Positions 17,116 to 26,544 are shown, counted from the first letter of the stretch. The stretch is DNA of 38,601 nucleotides from Rhodothermus sp. (GCA_026989375.1 JALSJJ010000242.1:1-38601), one strand, 5' to 3'. Numbers and translations: made by a program. The notes: generated by a model from the sequence alone, not told the origin.

Positions 17116-17458
17116 ATGGGCGCGTAAGTGGTCACACAGAAAGCTGTCGCCTCAGGTCCGGTGCAGGCAACCGGCACCAGTACTTATTGGAACACACTAC
17201 TCAACGGCTAAAGCTTACCTGCAGGCTTGTTTTTTTACCGAGGACGTGGTCAGTATCCGACTGCCACATCAAGGTTGTGCGACCATACCCCTCATTGCTG
17301 CACGGTCCCGAGTGCTGGTGCTATGACAGGGAATCAACCCCTCAACCCCTATGGGTCCGCTTCCCCTCAAATGGGGAGCAAACTTTTTGTGTAATTGGCA
17401 GCTTTGATGTGGACGTTGAGCAGGCTCGGGAACAGCGCAAGGTGTGTATTGATGTGTC

Positions 17459-17603
17459 CCCCCTCCCCTCCGGGGAGGGGGACAGGGGGGGGGGCCTGAC
17501 TCAACCCTTATCGCCTTTGCTCTGTAAGCTGGCGCTCTGTTCGGAATAGAGCACCCCCTCAGTCGCTTTGCGACAGCTCCCCCTCAAAGGGGGAGCAAAT
17601 TTT
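17459..17603 (-). repeat. 145-bp direct repeat, copy A
   Basis: Identical to 17730-17874 except for one base (G at 17490 against A at 17761). It spans module 2, one full spacer and module 1 of the array. Near-identity implies a recent duplication or gene conversion. Confidence 0.93.
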
Positions 17604-17729
17604 TTGAATTTTACAGCAGTGCCTGTACCAACACCACCCATTTCCCAAACGCCGATGCTGACACCGGCTTTCAAGTTCGGAAAAGGCAAATCAATCCTAA
17701 GGCCCAAGCAAGACCTTCTTCTTTGAGTT

Positions 17730-17874
17730 CCCCCTCCCCTCCGGGGAGGGGGACAGGGGGAGGGGCCTGACTCAACCCTTATCGCCTTTGCTCTGTAAGC
17801 TGGCGCTCTGTTCGGAATAGAGCACCCCCTCAGTCGCTTTGCGACAGCTCCCCCTCAAAGGGGGAGCAAATTTT
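17730..17874 (-). repeat. 145-bp direct repeat, copy B
   Basis: Second copy of the element at 17459-17603, offset by exactly 271 bases, with a single mismatch. The 126 bases between the copies are a different spacer. Confidence 0.93.
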
Positions 17875-17965
17875 CTGGTTTAGCGACATGACGCTTCCAT
17901 CAGCACGATCGCCTCATCCTGGGCAAAGCCTTCTTTCATTGGCTCTCTCCTCCGGGGAGGGGGCA

Positions 17966-18410
17966 TTCCACCCACCAGCCCCCTCGTTCCAGGCACTGGT
18001 GCTCCGCACGCAATAAATCACCTATTCAGACACTCCGCCAGCACTCCCTGCAAGCGGAAGCAGCGTTTCGGAGTACTGTTACTTTGTCAGCGTAACTGTC
18101 GTCTCACGTACGGCCTCTGTCCGGCAGGTCTCCTCCTGTAGCTTGACACAGCCATCCGATGTAAACAGCGACTTTTCGCCCACCGCATCCTCCCTTCTCA
18201 GAGTCAGGACGCTCTTCCTGACCGTTGGTGCTACCCCTTCAGACACCAGCGCTCCACCAGTACATTATGTTTTCCCCTTCCAGGGTCTACCCATTGCTGC
18301 TATTTGCTTATTTTATGCTGCCAGAGCTATGAGACCGACCTGCTGTCTGCTACCTATCGCCAACATTCGTTCCAGGTGCGGTCAGGTCATACACTGAAAA
18401 TTAAAAAAAT
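17966..18410. other. Non-coding stretch before the threonine aldolase gene
   Basis: No supported gene. On the minus strand a short frame (about 18079-18263) ends in a protein-like VRETTVTLTK tail but has no good start; it may be a remnant or chance. The last ~20 bases before 18411 are A-rich (GAAAATTAAAAAAAT), an SD-less leader of the kind common in Bacteroidota. Confidence 0.4.
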
Positions 18411-19445
18411 ATGCTGATTGACCTCCGAAGCGACACAGTTACCCGCCCTTCGCCCGGCATGCGTCGGGCCATGTACGAAGCGGAAGTGGGTGACGACGTC
18501 TTTGGGGAAGATCCAACCGTGCGACGCCTGGAAGCGTGTGTGGCTGAACTATTAGGCAAGGAAGCAGCGCTTTTTGTTCCCTCTGGCGTCATGGGCAACC
18601 AGCTCGCCATTAAGGTGCTGACGCGCCCCGGCGACGAAGTACTCCTCGGACGCGAAAGCCATATCTTCAACTATGAGTCAGGGGCACCGGCCCTGATCTC
18701 CGGTGTGCAGCTACATCCGCTGGATGACACGCCCGGATGGTTCACGCCTGCAGCGATCGCCCGGGCCGTACGCCATGGACACGACTGGGAACCGCGCTCC
18801 CGGCTGGTATGCCTGGAAAACACGCACAATCGGGCCGGTGGGGTAGTTATCCCACCAGAGACGCTTGATGCCGTGACGGCAGAAGCACGCCGCCACGGCC
18901 TCGCCCTGCACCTGGACGGTGCGCGCCTCTGGCATGCCAGCGTCGCACTGAACCTCCCCGAGCACCGACTGGCTGCTCCATTCGACACCGTGAGCGTCTG
19001 CCTTTCCAAGGGATTAGGTGCGCCGGTCGGCTCCGTGCTGGCCGCTTCGGCGGATTTGATCGCTGAAGCCCGACGGTTCCGCAAGCTGCTGGGGGGCGGC
19101 ATGCGTCAGGTAGGCGTGCTGGCTGCTGCCGGCCTCTATGCCTTAGAGCACCACCGTCCCCTACTGGCTGAAGACCACGCCAAAGCCCGCCGGCTGGCTG
19201 AAGGCATCGCCGAACTACCGGACTTTGAAATTGACCTGAACCGTGTGCAGACCAATATCGTGCGTTTTGAAGTCCGTCAGGGCACTGCCGAGAGCGTCCT
19301 GGCGCAGTTGCGTGCCGAAGGTATCCTGATGGTGCCGTTCGGCCCGCGGACGATCCGCGCCACCACGCACCGGGATGTGTCGATGCAGGACATCGACCGG
19401 GCTCTTACCGTCCTGCATCGCCTGTTCGGTCGAACAGTTGCCTGA
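18411..19445 (+). CDS. ltaE: Low-specificity L-threonine aldolase
   Basis: A 344-residue PLP enzyme of the beta-eliminating lyase fold that splits L-threonine or L-allo-threonine to glycine and acetaldehyde. It opens with the family motif [27 protein letters not shown] and [10 protein letters not shown] (substrate/PLP region) follow, with [14 protein letters not shown] carrying the pyridine-binding Asp. [15 protein letters not shown] holds the Schiff-base lysine (Lys200). Length is normal. The ATG lies directly behind an A-rich leader without an SD sequence. It is a single-gene unit by context, flanked on both sides by repeat arrays. Phe/aryl-specific relatives are possible but less likely. 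Confidence 0.94.
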   Translation: MLIDLRSDTVTRPSPGMRRAMYEAEVGDDVFGEDPTVRRLEACVAELLGKEAALFVPSGVMGNQLAIKVLTRPGDEVLLGRESHIFNYESGAPALISGVQLHPLDDTPGWFTPAAIARAVRHGHDWEPRSRLVCLENTHNRAGGVVIPPETLDAVTAEARRHGLALHLDGARLWHASVALNLPEHRLAAPFDTVSVCLSKGLGAPVGSVLAASADLIAEARRFRKLLGGGMRQVGVLAAAGLYALEHHRPLLAEDHAKARRLAEGIAELPDFEIDLNRVQTNIVRFEVRQGTAESVLAQLRAEGILMVPFGPRTIRATTHRDVSMQDIDRALTVLHRLFGRTVA

Positions 19446-19564
19446 CTGACCTCCTGTCCAACACGTCAATAACCTGCTCACAGCGTTCGGGCTGACACAA
19501 AGAATGGTTACGCCCATGGTTCCTGGCAAAAGTGCGTGATTGCAAAGCGGGAGCAAGCCCTACC

Positions 19565-20041
19565 GCCTCCTCTCTCTGCCCTCTCCCCCAAGGACAAAGA
19601 AGATGCCAGGAAAAGGCCCCGCTATGATCAATTGGATTGACGACATGGACCGTGTTAACCACAAAACCGGTTCCCCTTCCTGGAGGAGCTGTCCGAAAGA
19701 CAGCAGGGGGTTGTACGGAGGTCCATACGGTGGTCAGAAAAAGCATGGCGATTGGGGTGGGAGGAGTGGTCCACCTCTCCAGAGAGAAGGACTTCTGAGA
19801 AGCGGGTTGGCCGGCTGTCAGGTGTATGGGATGGATGTTGCTATGAAAGCCCAATTTCTTTTGCTGCCCCTGGCAGGGGAAGCTGGCCCGAAGGGCCTGA
19901 AGGGGTGCCAGCCAGACCACCAACGTCTCGAACGCCAACGCCCGGAAGTTTCCCTGCTCGGAGACGAAGAGGGACACAAAATGGACGAGATCCGCCTCAT
20001 GAACTTCGTCGCCCTGCTTCCCTCCCCGGAAGGAAGGGGGT
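19565..20041 (+). repeat. Third modular repeat array (diverged)
   Basis: The 696-base gap between the convergent ltaE and FAH-family genes holds diverged copies of the same modules. Module 1 is near 19672-19712 (second hairpin CTGTC-CGAAA-GACAG) and 19853-19906 (GGCCC-GAA-GGGCC). Module 2-like stretches are near 19565-19590, 19776-19790 and 20019-20041 (CCCTCCCCGGAAGGAAGGGG). The order alternates as in the other arrays. No gene is supported between 19446 and 20141. Confidence 0.65.
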
Positions 20042-20141
20042 GAAAGCGCAGGGCATAAGTCCTCGGATCATGTCGTTGGCTTCGCTGGGGGGTGGCTCGG
20101 CTGTTGCCAACACGTTCACACGCTTCGGGGGCGAGATGGCA

Positions 20142-20801
20142 TCAAATCCGCTGCACGCTTACCTGGAACCCCGGCAGTATATCGCTTTCGGCCTCTAACA
20201 CATCGCCCTCCCGTACCGGCCCCACCCCTTCCGGCGTGCCGGTAAAAAGCAGATCGCCAGGCTGCAGCGTAAAGATCTCCGAGCAGTAGGCTATCAGGCG
20301 GGCCACCGAAAACACCATATCGGCCGTTGTTCCGTCCTGGCGCACTGCCCCATTGACCTTGAGTCGAAACCGCACCTGCTGTGGGTCGGGCACAGACATC
20401 GCCGGTACGATAGGCCCCAGTGGGGCGAACGTGTCGAACCCTTTGGCGACCGTCCAGGGATGCCCGGCTGCCTTGGCTTTCTGCTGGAGATCCCGGGCCG
20501 TCATGTCCAGCCCCAGCGCATAGCCGGCCACATAGTCGAGCGCTTCATTTTCCGAGATATGCTTACCCTCACGGCCGATCACCACGACCAGTTCTACCTC
20601 GTGATGCACTTCACGCGACTGCGGGGGTAGCAGCACGGTCCCGCCTGGACCAATCAGTGCCGTCGGGGGTTTCAAAAACAAAATGGGCTCCTCCGGTACC
20701 TCGCTGTTCATCTCGGCGGCGTGCTGCGCATAATTTTTGCCCACGCAGATGAGCTTGCGGGGTACAAGACGTAGTCCTGTGTCAGGCAGTATAATCTCCA
20801 T
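20142..20801 (-). CDS. Fumarylacetoacetate hydrolase (FAH/FAHD1) family protein
   Basis: A 219-residue single-domain FAH fold protein. KLICVGKNYAQHAAEM, the metal-site glutamates in HHEVELVVVIG, the metal Asp in GLDMTARDLQ, KGFDTFAPLGP and LLFTGTPEGVGPV are the family's ordered motifs. Members are Mg2+/Mn2+-dependent acylpyruvate hydrolases, oxaloacetate decarboxylases or HHDD isomerases; the exact substrate is not decidable here. It is divergent from rplU across 130 bases and convergent with ltaE. There is no strong ribosome site. Confidence 0.92.
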   Translation of the reverse strand: MEIILPDTGLRLVPRKLICVGKNYAQHAAEMNSEVPEEPILFLKPPTALIGPGGTVLLPPQSREVHHEVELVVVIGREGKHISENEALDYVAGYALGLDMTARDLQQKAKAAGHPWTVAKGFDTFAPLGPIVPAMSVPDPQQVRFRLKVNGAVRQDGTTADMVFSVARLIAYCSEIFTLQPGDLLFTGTPEGVGPVREGDVLEAESDILPGFQVSVQRI

Positions 20802-20931
20802 CAGCGTTTGACAACTTTAGCTGGCATGGAACGTTGAAGCGTCGTAACTTTTAAAGCTACCATTTTTTTCCTGAACGATCTGTGAACTCTCGCGTCGGTA
20901 CCCAATCCGGCGCCCCAAAGCAGAGGAAGCC

Positions 20932-21297
20932 ATGTATGCGATTGTCGACATTGCCGGTAAGCAGTTTCGCGTAGAGGAAGGGAGGTACCTCTACATCCCC
21001 TATCATGAGAAGGCACAACCGGGTGATGAACTGGTTTTTGATCGGGTTTTGCTGGTAGTTGATGGCGATCAGGTGTATCTGGGCCGTCCGGTCGTAGAAG
21101 GAGCCCAGGTCAAAACCCGGGTGCTGGAACATGTAAAAGCCGACAAAGTGCTGGTCTTCAAGAAGAAGCGACGCAAGCGTTACAAGGTAAAGCGTGGGCA
21201 TCGCCAGCGTTACACGAAGGTGCAGATTGAAGCGTTGGCATTGCCCCAAGATGCCCGGCCGCTTGCGGCCGAAGCGACCGAAGAGGCAAGCGCGTGA
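20932..21297 (+). CDS. rplU: 50S ribosomal protein L21
   Basis: A 121-residue protein starting MYAIVDIAGKQFRVEEG. It includes the conserved basic block KKKRRKRYKVKRGHRQ and has a short acidic C-terminal extension (AEATEEASA) beyond the usual ~103 residues. It binds 23S rRNA domain VI and contacts L20. AGAGGAAGCC precedes the ATG. It is followed 34 bases later by rpmA, the usual order. Confidence 0.97.
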   Translation: MYAIVDIAGKQFRVEEGRYLYIPYHEKAQPGDELVFDRVLLVVDGDQVYLGRPVVEGAQVKTRVLEHVKADKVLVFKKKRRKRYKVKRGHRQRYTKVQIEALALPQDARPLAAEATEEASA

Positions 21298-21331
21298 AGT
21301 GTTTGTTTAACGGCCAACCAGCGAGGGTGTC

Positions 21332-21592
21332 ATGGCGCATAAGAAAGGCATGGGGTCGACCCGGAACGGCCGGGATTCCAACCCGAAGATGCTGGGTGTC
21401 AAAGTCTTCGGAGGCCAGTTTGTCACGGCCGGCAGTATCCTGGTCCGTCAGCGCGGGACCAAGTTTCATCCGGGTCTGAATGTAGGTCGCGGTAGTGACG
21501 ACACGCTGTTTGCCAAGATTAACGGCGTGGTGCGCTTTTCCCGCGGCCGCGGCGATCGGCGCTACGTGCACGTCGACCCTGTGGAAGCCTGA
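21332..21592 (+). CDS. rpmA: 50S ribosomal protein L27
   Basis: An 86-residue protein opening [17 protein letters not shown]. There is no Firmicutes-type N-terminal prepeptide, so the mature N-terminal tail that reaches the peptidyl transferase centre is encoded directly. The family core [22 protein letters not shown] follows. It ends 27 bases before a strong hairpin. Confidence 0.97.
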   Translation: MAHKKGMGSTRNGRDSNPKMLGVKVFGGQFVTAGSILVRQRGTKFHPGLNVGRGSDDTLFAKINGVVRFSRGRGDRRYVHVDPVEA

Positions 21593-21618
21593 CCTGTGTC
21601 AGGTTATCGCATCCGAGG

Positions 21619-21655
21619 GAAGGGGCTGGCCCGAGAGAGCCAGCCCCTTCCTTTT
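21619..21655 (+). terminator. Terminator after rplU-rpmA
   Basis: A perfect 12-base stem (GAAGGGGCTGGC with GCCAGCCCCTTC) and 8-base loop are followed by CTTTT. It sits between the convergent rpmA and DUF255 genes and may slow transcription from both sides, though the T run is only on the plus strand. Confidence 0.8.
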
Positions 21656-23754
21656 CAAGCCGGCTGACTGATGGGCAACGTATCAAGCTGCTGGGCCAGC
21701 GCTTCTGGATCTGTAACGGGCTGTTCGCATCGGTAGTTGTGGCACACGTAGGCTGTAGCCTGACCGTCGATGGGTACCTGTGCGGCTACAAACGGCGCCA
21801 GCTTGACCAATCGGTTGCCAGCGTCCCCGAGTCGACGCAACATCAGCACCTTACGCGGCAGATAGCGCTGGTGAATCGTGCGGAGCATAGCCTTGAGTGT
21901 TGAATCGGTCGGGTCGCCTGCCAGCACCAGCTCATAGATAGGCCCAAAAGCCAGATCAATACTGATAAGCATGCCCGTAAAGCTGGGTGGCTGCTGCTTG
22001 ACCGGTCCGGAAAAGAAGCGAATCATGGCTTCGGCATGCTCCTCATAAGCTGTCCGGCCGGTCATATGCCCCAGCCGTACCAGGTTCATAAGCGCAACCG
22101 CATTGCCTGAAGGCAGCGCACTATCCAGCGTCTCCCGTGGCCGCACAATCAACGGCTCGCCATCGTCGGGCGTCATGTAGAACACACCTCGTGGATCCCA
22201 GAAGTGCTGCAGCATCTCCTCGGTCAATGCCAGGGCCGTCTCCAGATAGGCCTCTTCAAACGTCATCTCATACAGGTCCAAAAGCCCCCAGCTCAGAAAA
22301 GCATAATCGTCCAACAACCCCGGAATACCGGCTTCACCTTCCCGATACCGATGCCACAGGCGTCCTTCTGGAGTGCGCATGGTGCACAGCAGGAAATCAG
22401 CGGCTGTCTGCGCGGCTTCCGTGTACGCGGGTTCGTCGAACACCTGAGCTGCCCGAGCCAGCGCAGCGATCATCAGGCCGTTCCAGTCGGTCAGAATCTT
22501 CTCATCCCGACCGGGACGCACGCGACGAGCACGATAGGCAAACAGCCGCTGCCGAATCGCTTCCAGCTTCGTTGCCAGCTCCTCCGGACGCCATCCCCGT
22601 TCCCGGGCCAGCGCTTCTGGTGGCTTGCTCAGATAAAGGATGTTGCGCCCCGTGCGTTCGCCCGTTGCTTCTTCTTCGTAATTACCTTCCGGCTGTACCT
22701 GAAATAGCTCGATAGCCAGCGAGGCCAGCTCAGGGTCAAGCGCTTCGCGCAGTTCCGCAACGGTCCACACGTAAAACCTGCCTTCTTCCCCTTCACTATC
22801 GGCGTCTTCCGAGCTGTAGAAGGCTCCTTCTGGCGCCCGTAGATCTCGCAACACATAGGTCAGAATTTCTCGGGCCGTCTCACCATAGAACGGCTTGCCG
22901 GTTACCTGATAGGCTTCGGTATAAGCCATCGTGAGGAGCGCCTGATCATAAAGCATCTTTTCAAAATGGGGTACGCGCCAGGCCTCGTCCGTCGCATACC
23001 GGTGGAATCCAAATCCGATCTGGTCGTAGATCCCCCCCAGCCGCATCTGGGTCAGTGTATGTTCGACCATCTGCAGGGCGTGCGCTTCACCGCTCCGTTG
23101 CCAGTAGCGTAGCAGAAACAGCAGCGTATGGGGGGTAGGAAATTTCGGCGCGTGCCCGAAGCCCCCGTATTTTGGATCGAAGAGATCGTCCAACCTTCGG
23201 TAGGCAATCTCCAACCATTCCGCATCAATGATCTGGCTGGGTGCCTCAAAGGACATGACCTTCTGCAGCGTGCTGGTCAGCTTGTCCGCCGACGCAATGA
23301 TCTCGTTGCGATGTCGCCGCCAGGCTTCCTTAATACGCGGGATGATCTCAAGCAGTCCTGGTCGTCCATAGCGACTGCGTTTCGGGATGTACGTGGCGGC
23401 AAAAAACGGTTTTTTGTCAGGCGTCATGATGATGGTCAGGGGCCAGCCGCCGTGCCCTGTTACCATCTGGCAAACGGTCATGTAGAGCTGGTCGATGTCC
23501 GGCCGTTCCTCTCGGTCCACCTTGATGTTGATGAACGTCTCGTTCATCAGGCGAGCCACCTCCTCGTCCTGAAACGACTCGTGTGCCATCACGTGGCACC
23601 AGTGACAGGCCGCATAGCCGATCGACAGAAACACCGGTTTGTCCTCGGCTTTTGCCTTTTCAAAGGCTTCCTCACACCAGGGCCACCAGTCGACCGGATC
23701 GTCTCTGTGCTGTTGCAGATAGGGGCTCTTTTCAAATTGAAGACGGTTCGGCAT
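21655..23754 (-). CDS. DUF255 / YyaL-type thioredoxin-fold protein with (alpha/alpha)6 domain
   Basis: A 699-residue protein of the YyaL/SPATA20 family. The N-terminal thioredoxin-like domain (about 1-165) has CHWC at residues 50-53 ([11 protein letters not shown]), [15 protein letters not shown] and [14 protein letters not shown], all strongly conserved in the family. The rest is a helical barrel related to N-acylglucosamine epimerases and glycosidases ([38 protein letters not shown]). Biochemical function is not established. The ATG at 23754 has AAGAAGG just ahead. No signal peptide is visible, so it is likely cytoplasmic. Confidence 0.93.
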   Translation of the reverse strand: MPNRLQFEKSPYLQQHRDDPVDWWPWCEEAFEKAKAEDKPVFLSIGYAACHWCHVMAHESFQDEEVARLMNETFINIKVDREERPDIDQLYMTVCQMVTGHGGWPLTIIMTPDKKPFFAATYIPKRSRYGRPGLLEIIPRIKEAWRRHRNEIIASADKLTSTLQKVMSFEAPSQIIDAEWLEIAYRRLDDLFDPKYGGFGHAPKFPTPHTLLFLLRYWQRSGEAHALQMVEHTLTQMRLGGIYDQIGFGFHRYATDEAWRVPHFEKMLYDQALLTMAYTEAYQVTGKPFYGETAREILTYVLRDLRAPEGAFYSSEDADSEGEEGRFYVWTVAELREALDPELASLAIELFQVQPEGNYEEEATGERTGRNILYLSKPPEALARERGWRPEELATKLEAIRQRLFAYRARRVRPGRDEKILTDWNGLMIAALARAAQVFDEPAYTEAAQTAADFLLCTMRTPEGRLWHRYREGEAGIPGLLDDYAFLSWGLLDLYEMTFEEAYLETALALTEEMLQHFWDPRGVFYMTPDDGEPLIVRPRETLDSALPSGNAVALMNLVRLGHMTGRTAYEEHAEAMIRFFSGPVKQQPPSFTGMLISIDLAFGPIYELVLAGDPTDSTLKAMLRTIHQRYLPRKVLMLRRLGDAGNRLVKLAPFVAAQVPIDGQATAYVCHNYRCEQPVTDPEALAQQLDTLPISQPA

Positions 23755-23777
23755 GACCTTCTTTGGTGCTTGGTACC

Positions 23778-23815
23778 AAAAAAAAAAGCGTAGCAGCCGT
23801 TCAGCTGCTACGCTT
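23778..23815 (-). terminator. Terminator after the M14 peptidase gene
   Basis: A perfect 12-base stem (AAGCGTAGCAGC with GCTGCTACGCTT) and 6-base loop are followed on the minus strand by a run of ten T. It lies 30 bases past the peptidase stop and before the DUF255 start. Confidence 0.92.
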
Positions 23816-23844
23816 AAGCCCGAGCCGCCAATTTGTGCCCGCGT

Positions 23845-26427
23845 TCAGAACGTATCGCCCAGAAAGATCGCGTTCATAAACAGGCGGCTGGAGCCTATCC
23901 AGAAAGCCCGGAAGTTCGGGTTGTCCATGATCAGGATCACCCGGCCCTGTCCATAACGTTGCGCTACCACCGCGGCCGCACCGGGCGCCAGTTGCCGACG
24001 GGCCGCCGAAAGATAGCCGCTGAGTAATGGCTGCTCGGTATAGACCGCCACGTTGGCCCCGGGGACTTCCGAGGGATCGTAGAAGGTTTCTTCGGTGCGG
24101 AAGACCGGCAGCGTCGCTTCCAGGCCAAAAGTCAGCGGATGACTGGTATCTAAGCGTGCTTCCAGAATGGCTCCGCCGATGACCTGCGCACCACGGGCAC
24201 GCCGCAGCTGTCCATATGGATAAGGACGCAGCAGCGAATCCAGGTCGAAAGGACGGGCTTTGAGCTTAACGAACCCCTGTTCGATGACCCAGTCGACCGC
24301 ACTGGTCAGCGCGATCAACACTCCCCCCTGCTGCACCCAGTTTTTGATTTTTTCGGCCGGTAGCGATGCATACGATCCCCCGGCCAGCACCAGTCGATTG
24401 TAGCGGCTCAGGTCAGCCCAAGCGACGTTTGCCACATCCAGTAGGGAGACGGGTATGTGCATGCGTTCGGAGAGGAGATGCCACACCTCGCCGGCGTTGT
24501 AGGCGCGCGTCCCTGCACCGGTCAACAGTGCGATGCGCGGTTGCTCCAGCACACGTCCGTAATCGCGCGTGCCCAGATCGGGCCCTTCTTCGGTCAGTCC
24601 CGTTTCGACAGCATAGAAGCGCACATGGTAGGTCTGCGCCAGCTTCTGGATCAGTGCCTGCAGGGAGTCGCTGTCGGGGCCTTTACCATCGCGCGATACG
24701 ACGGGAATCAGCACGGTGCCGGGAAGGAACGTCCGACGAGTACCAGCTACAGGGAGCGTAACCGCCTCGGTAAGCAGGCGTGCTCGCACGCCGGCCTGCT
24801 GGAGCTGATAGAGCGCAGCCGGCGCGAAATAGCGGTCCCAGGTCATCAGGTACGCATAGTCGGAGCGTTCACCGACCAGCTCACCGCCATCCAGCCGCAC
24901 CGAGTCTACAGGCGTTCCCAGCAGCGCCGAAGGATCCCGACGCCATTCGGCCCAGACCACATCGTAGGCCAGCGGCAGCGTCCATGCCGAAACGTCATAA
25001 AAGAGCGAGTCTTCAAACGTCGTGCGTCGCTCCATCAGCGCCTGGAGCATCCGGACCTGGGGTTGCTGCACGGGCACAACGTAGGCTGCGCCAGCCCGAA
25101 ACGTCTTCCCATTAACCGTCACGTCCTGCGCCAGTGTATACACGCGGATACGGTGGCGACGGAGCACCTGAGCCAGTAATTGTGCGCGCGTGCGGCCTGG
25201 CTCTAAGGCGATGAGATAGGCTTTGACCGGAAGTTGGCGAGCGAGCTCCTCCGCCTCCAGGTAAAAGTCGCGCTGATAACGCAGCAACTCCACGCGCAGC
25301 GCACGCAACGCTTTCAATGTGGAAAGCGAAGTAGTGAAGTGGTTTCGGATGGTAAACGCATAGGAGAGCACACCATCGCGGGTCTCCCGCAGCAGGGCAC
25401 GCGAGGAAGCTTGCTCGAAGAGAATACCTACCGCACCGTTGGCGTCAGGATAGGTAGAGCCTTTGCCGTAATAAAAATCGTCATAGCCTTCTTTTGAGTA
25501 GTAGAGCGAACCAATCTGATCAAGCGCTTCGGCGTGATAGCGGGCGATCGCCGCTGTCAGCTCCTGGTTCCGTGCCGGTGTCAACGGATGCGTCCGACTC
25601 GGCACGCCCGGCATAAAAAAGTACGTGGCTTCGCTGCCCATTTCGTGGTGATCTGTCAGCAACTGCGGACGCCAGTAGTGGAAAAGCCGCAGGCGTCCCT
25701 GGGATTCAGGATGCTGACCGGTGAGCCAGTCGCGATTCAGATCGAACCAGTAGTGATTGGTGCGTCCGCCAGGCCACGGCTCGATATGCTCGCGGTCCTG
25801 CGGATCGGCCACCGGCACACGCCCCCGATTCCGGTTGACCCAATCCACGAAACGATCCCGACCGTCTGGATTGAGCATGGGATCAATGATCAGCACGGCT
25901 TCTTTCAGCAGCGAGTCGATAGCCGGCCCCTGAGCAGCGGCCAGGTAGTACAGCACGAGCAGAGACGCCTCGGAGCCACTGGCTTCGTTGCCGTGGATGC
26001 TGTAGCCCAGGTAGGCGACCACCGGCAGGCGAGCCAGCTCGGCGTCGGTAACCGATGACGGGTCCTCCGAAAGCCGCAGGTTGGCCTGCCGGATTGTTTC
26101 CAGACGAAGCAGATTCTCCGGCGCTGAAACGATCGCATGAATCAGCGGCCGTCCCTCATAGGTGCGGCCGTGTTCTTCGACCAGCACCCGATCACTGGCC
26201 GCTGCCACTGCCTGAAAATAAGCCACAATCTGGTGGGGAGCTGTATGACGGGTACCGATAACATGCCCGATCACTTCTTCAGGGCGGGGGATAGAGGGAT
26301 CATAAGCAATCGCCGCCGTCTGCGGTAATGGAAGCGGAAAAGCAGGCTGGCTCTGCACCACAGGCGCTTTCCCTATACCCAGCCCCAGCAGCAAGCCGAC
26401 GAGCAGATACGTAACGCGCAAATACAC
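23845..26427 (-). CDS. Exported M14-family zinc carboxypeptidase-like protein
   Basis: An 860-residue protein. The GTG at 26427 follows CCGGAG at proper spacing and gives a signal peptide (MYLRVTYLLVGLLLGLGIG..VQSQ). A TTG 14 codons earlier is less likely. The M14 domain shows the zinc motif His145-x-x-Glu148 (SIHGNEASGSEA), NPDGRDRF, FDLNRDW, a further His in TDHHEMGSEA and a probable catalytic Glu in GILFEQASSR. The C-terminal half includes a GATase1-like or DUF-type region (YNRLVLAGGSYASLP, NWVQQGGVLIAL), as in some large Bacteroidota M14 peptidases. It probably trims peptides in the periplasm or outside the cell. It has its own terminator and is a single-gene unit. Confidence 0.9.
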   Translation of the reverse strand: MYLRVTYLLVGLLLGLGIGKAPVVQSQPAFPLPLPQTAAIAYDPSIPRPEEVIGHVIGTRHTAPHQIVAYFQAVAAASDRVLVEEHGRTYEGRPLIHAIVSAPENLLRLETIRQANLRLSEDPSSVTDAELARLPVVAYLGYSIHGNEASGSEASLLVLYYLAAAQGPAIDSLLKEAVLIIDPMLNPDGRDRFVDWVNRNRGRVPVADPQDREHIEPWPGGRTNHYWFDLNRDWLTGQHPESQGRLRLFHYWRPQLLTDHHEMGSEATYFFMPGVPSRTHPLTPARNQELTAAIARYHAEALDQIGSLYYSKEGYDDFYYGKGSTYPDANGAVGILFEQASSRALLRETRDGVLSYAFTIRNHFTTSLSTLKALRALRVELLRYQRDFYLEAEELARQLPVKAYLIALEPGRTRAQLLAQVLRRHRIRVYTLAQDVTVNGKTFRAGAAYVVPVQQPQVRMLQALMERRTTFEDSLFYDVSAWTLPLAYDVVWAEWRRDPSALLGTPVDSVRLDGGELVGERSDYAYLMTWDRYFAPAALYQLQQAGVRARLLTEAVTLPVAGTRRTFLPGTVLIPVVSRDGKGPDSDSLQALIQKLAQTYHVRFYAVETGLTEEGPDLGTRDYGRVLEQPRIALLTGAGTRAYNAGEVWHLLSERMHIPVSLLDVANVAWADLSRYNRLVLAGGSYASLPAEKIKNWVQQGGVLIALTSAVDWVIEQGFVKLKARPFDLDSLLRPYPYGQLRRARGAQVIGGAILEARLDTSHPLTFGLEATLPVFRTEETFYDPSEVPGANVAVYTEQPLLSGYLSAARRQLAPGAAAVVAQRYGQGRVILIMDNPNFRAFWIGSSRLFMNAIFLGDTF

Positions 26428-26481
26428 GGCTGTTCTCCGGGTTGGTTGACGATTGGTCAAAAGATACAAAGGCCCCTTTAC

Positions 26482-26518
26482 AAAAAAAGCCCTGGCGGGC
26501 CGATTGCCCGCCAGGGCT
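26482..26518 (-). terminator. Terminator of the rpoBC operon
   Basis: A perfect 13-base stem (AGCCCTGGCGGGC with GCCCGCCAGGGCT) and 5-base loop are followed on the minus strand by seven T. It stands 27 bases past the rpoC stop. Confidence 0.95.
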
Positions 26519-26544
26519 CATAGCTTTTCGCTTGAATGTCCGGC

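Larger units (their letters stand above)
17335..17965 (-). repeat. Right modular repeat array, inverted relative to the left array
   Basis: Read on the minus strand, it has the same alternation as the left array. Module 2 lies near 17942-17965, 17730-17767 and 17459-17496. Module 1 lies near 17823-17876, 17552-17605 and, degenerate, 17335-17377. Two spacers are shared with the left array in inverted orientation. The spacer at about 17870-17945 ends in AAGCGTCATGTCGCTAAACC, as at 14407-14426. The spacer at about 17380-17457 contains GTCCACATCAAAGCTGCC, as at 14210-14227. No protein-coding gene is convincing in this stretch. Confidence 0.85.

Noticed and set aside
14147-17965. CRISPR array
   Set aside because: Repeats are imperfect, palindromic, of two kinds and unevenly spaced by 190-270 bases. 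No cas genes are present.
18079-18263. Possible minus-strand small gene or remnant ending in VRETTVTLTK
   Set aside because: About 60 codons with no convincing start or ribosome site; the protein-like tail may be chance.
14147-20041. Insertion sequence
   Set aside because: No transposase frame, terminal inverted repeats or target duplications can be seen.
20836-20865. Sigma-70-like promoter (TTGAAG box) before rplU
   Set aside because: The -10 match is poor and a partial Bacteroidota -7 match (TAACTTTT) overlaps it; neither is strong enough to list.
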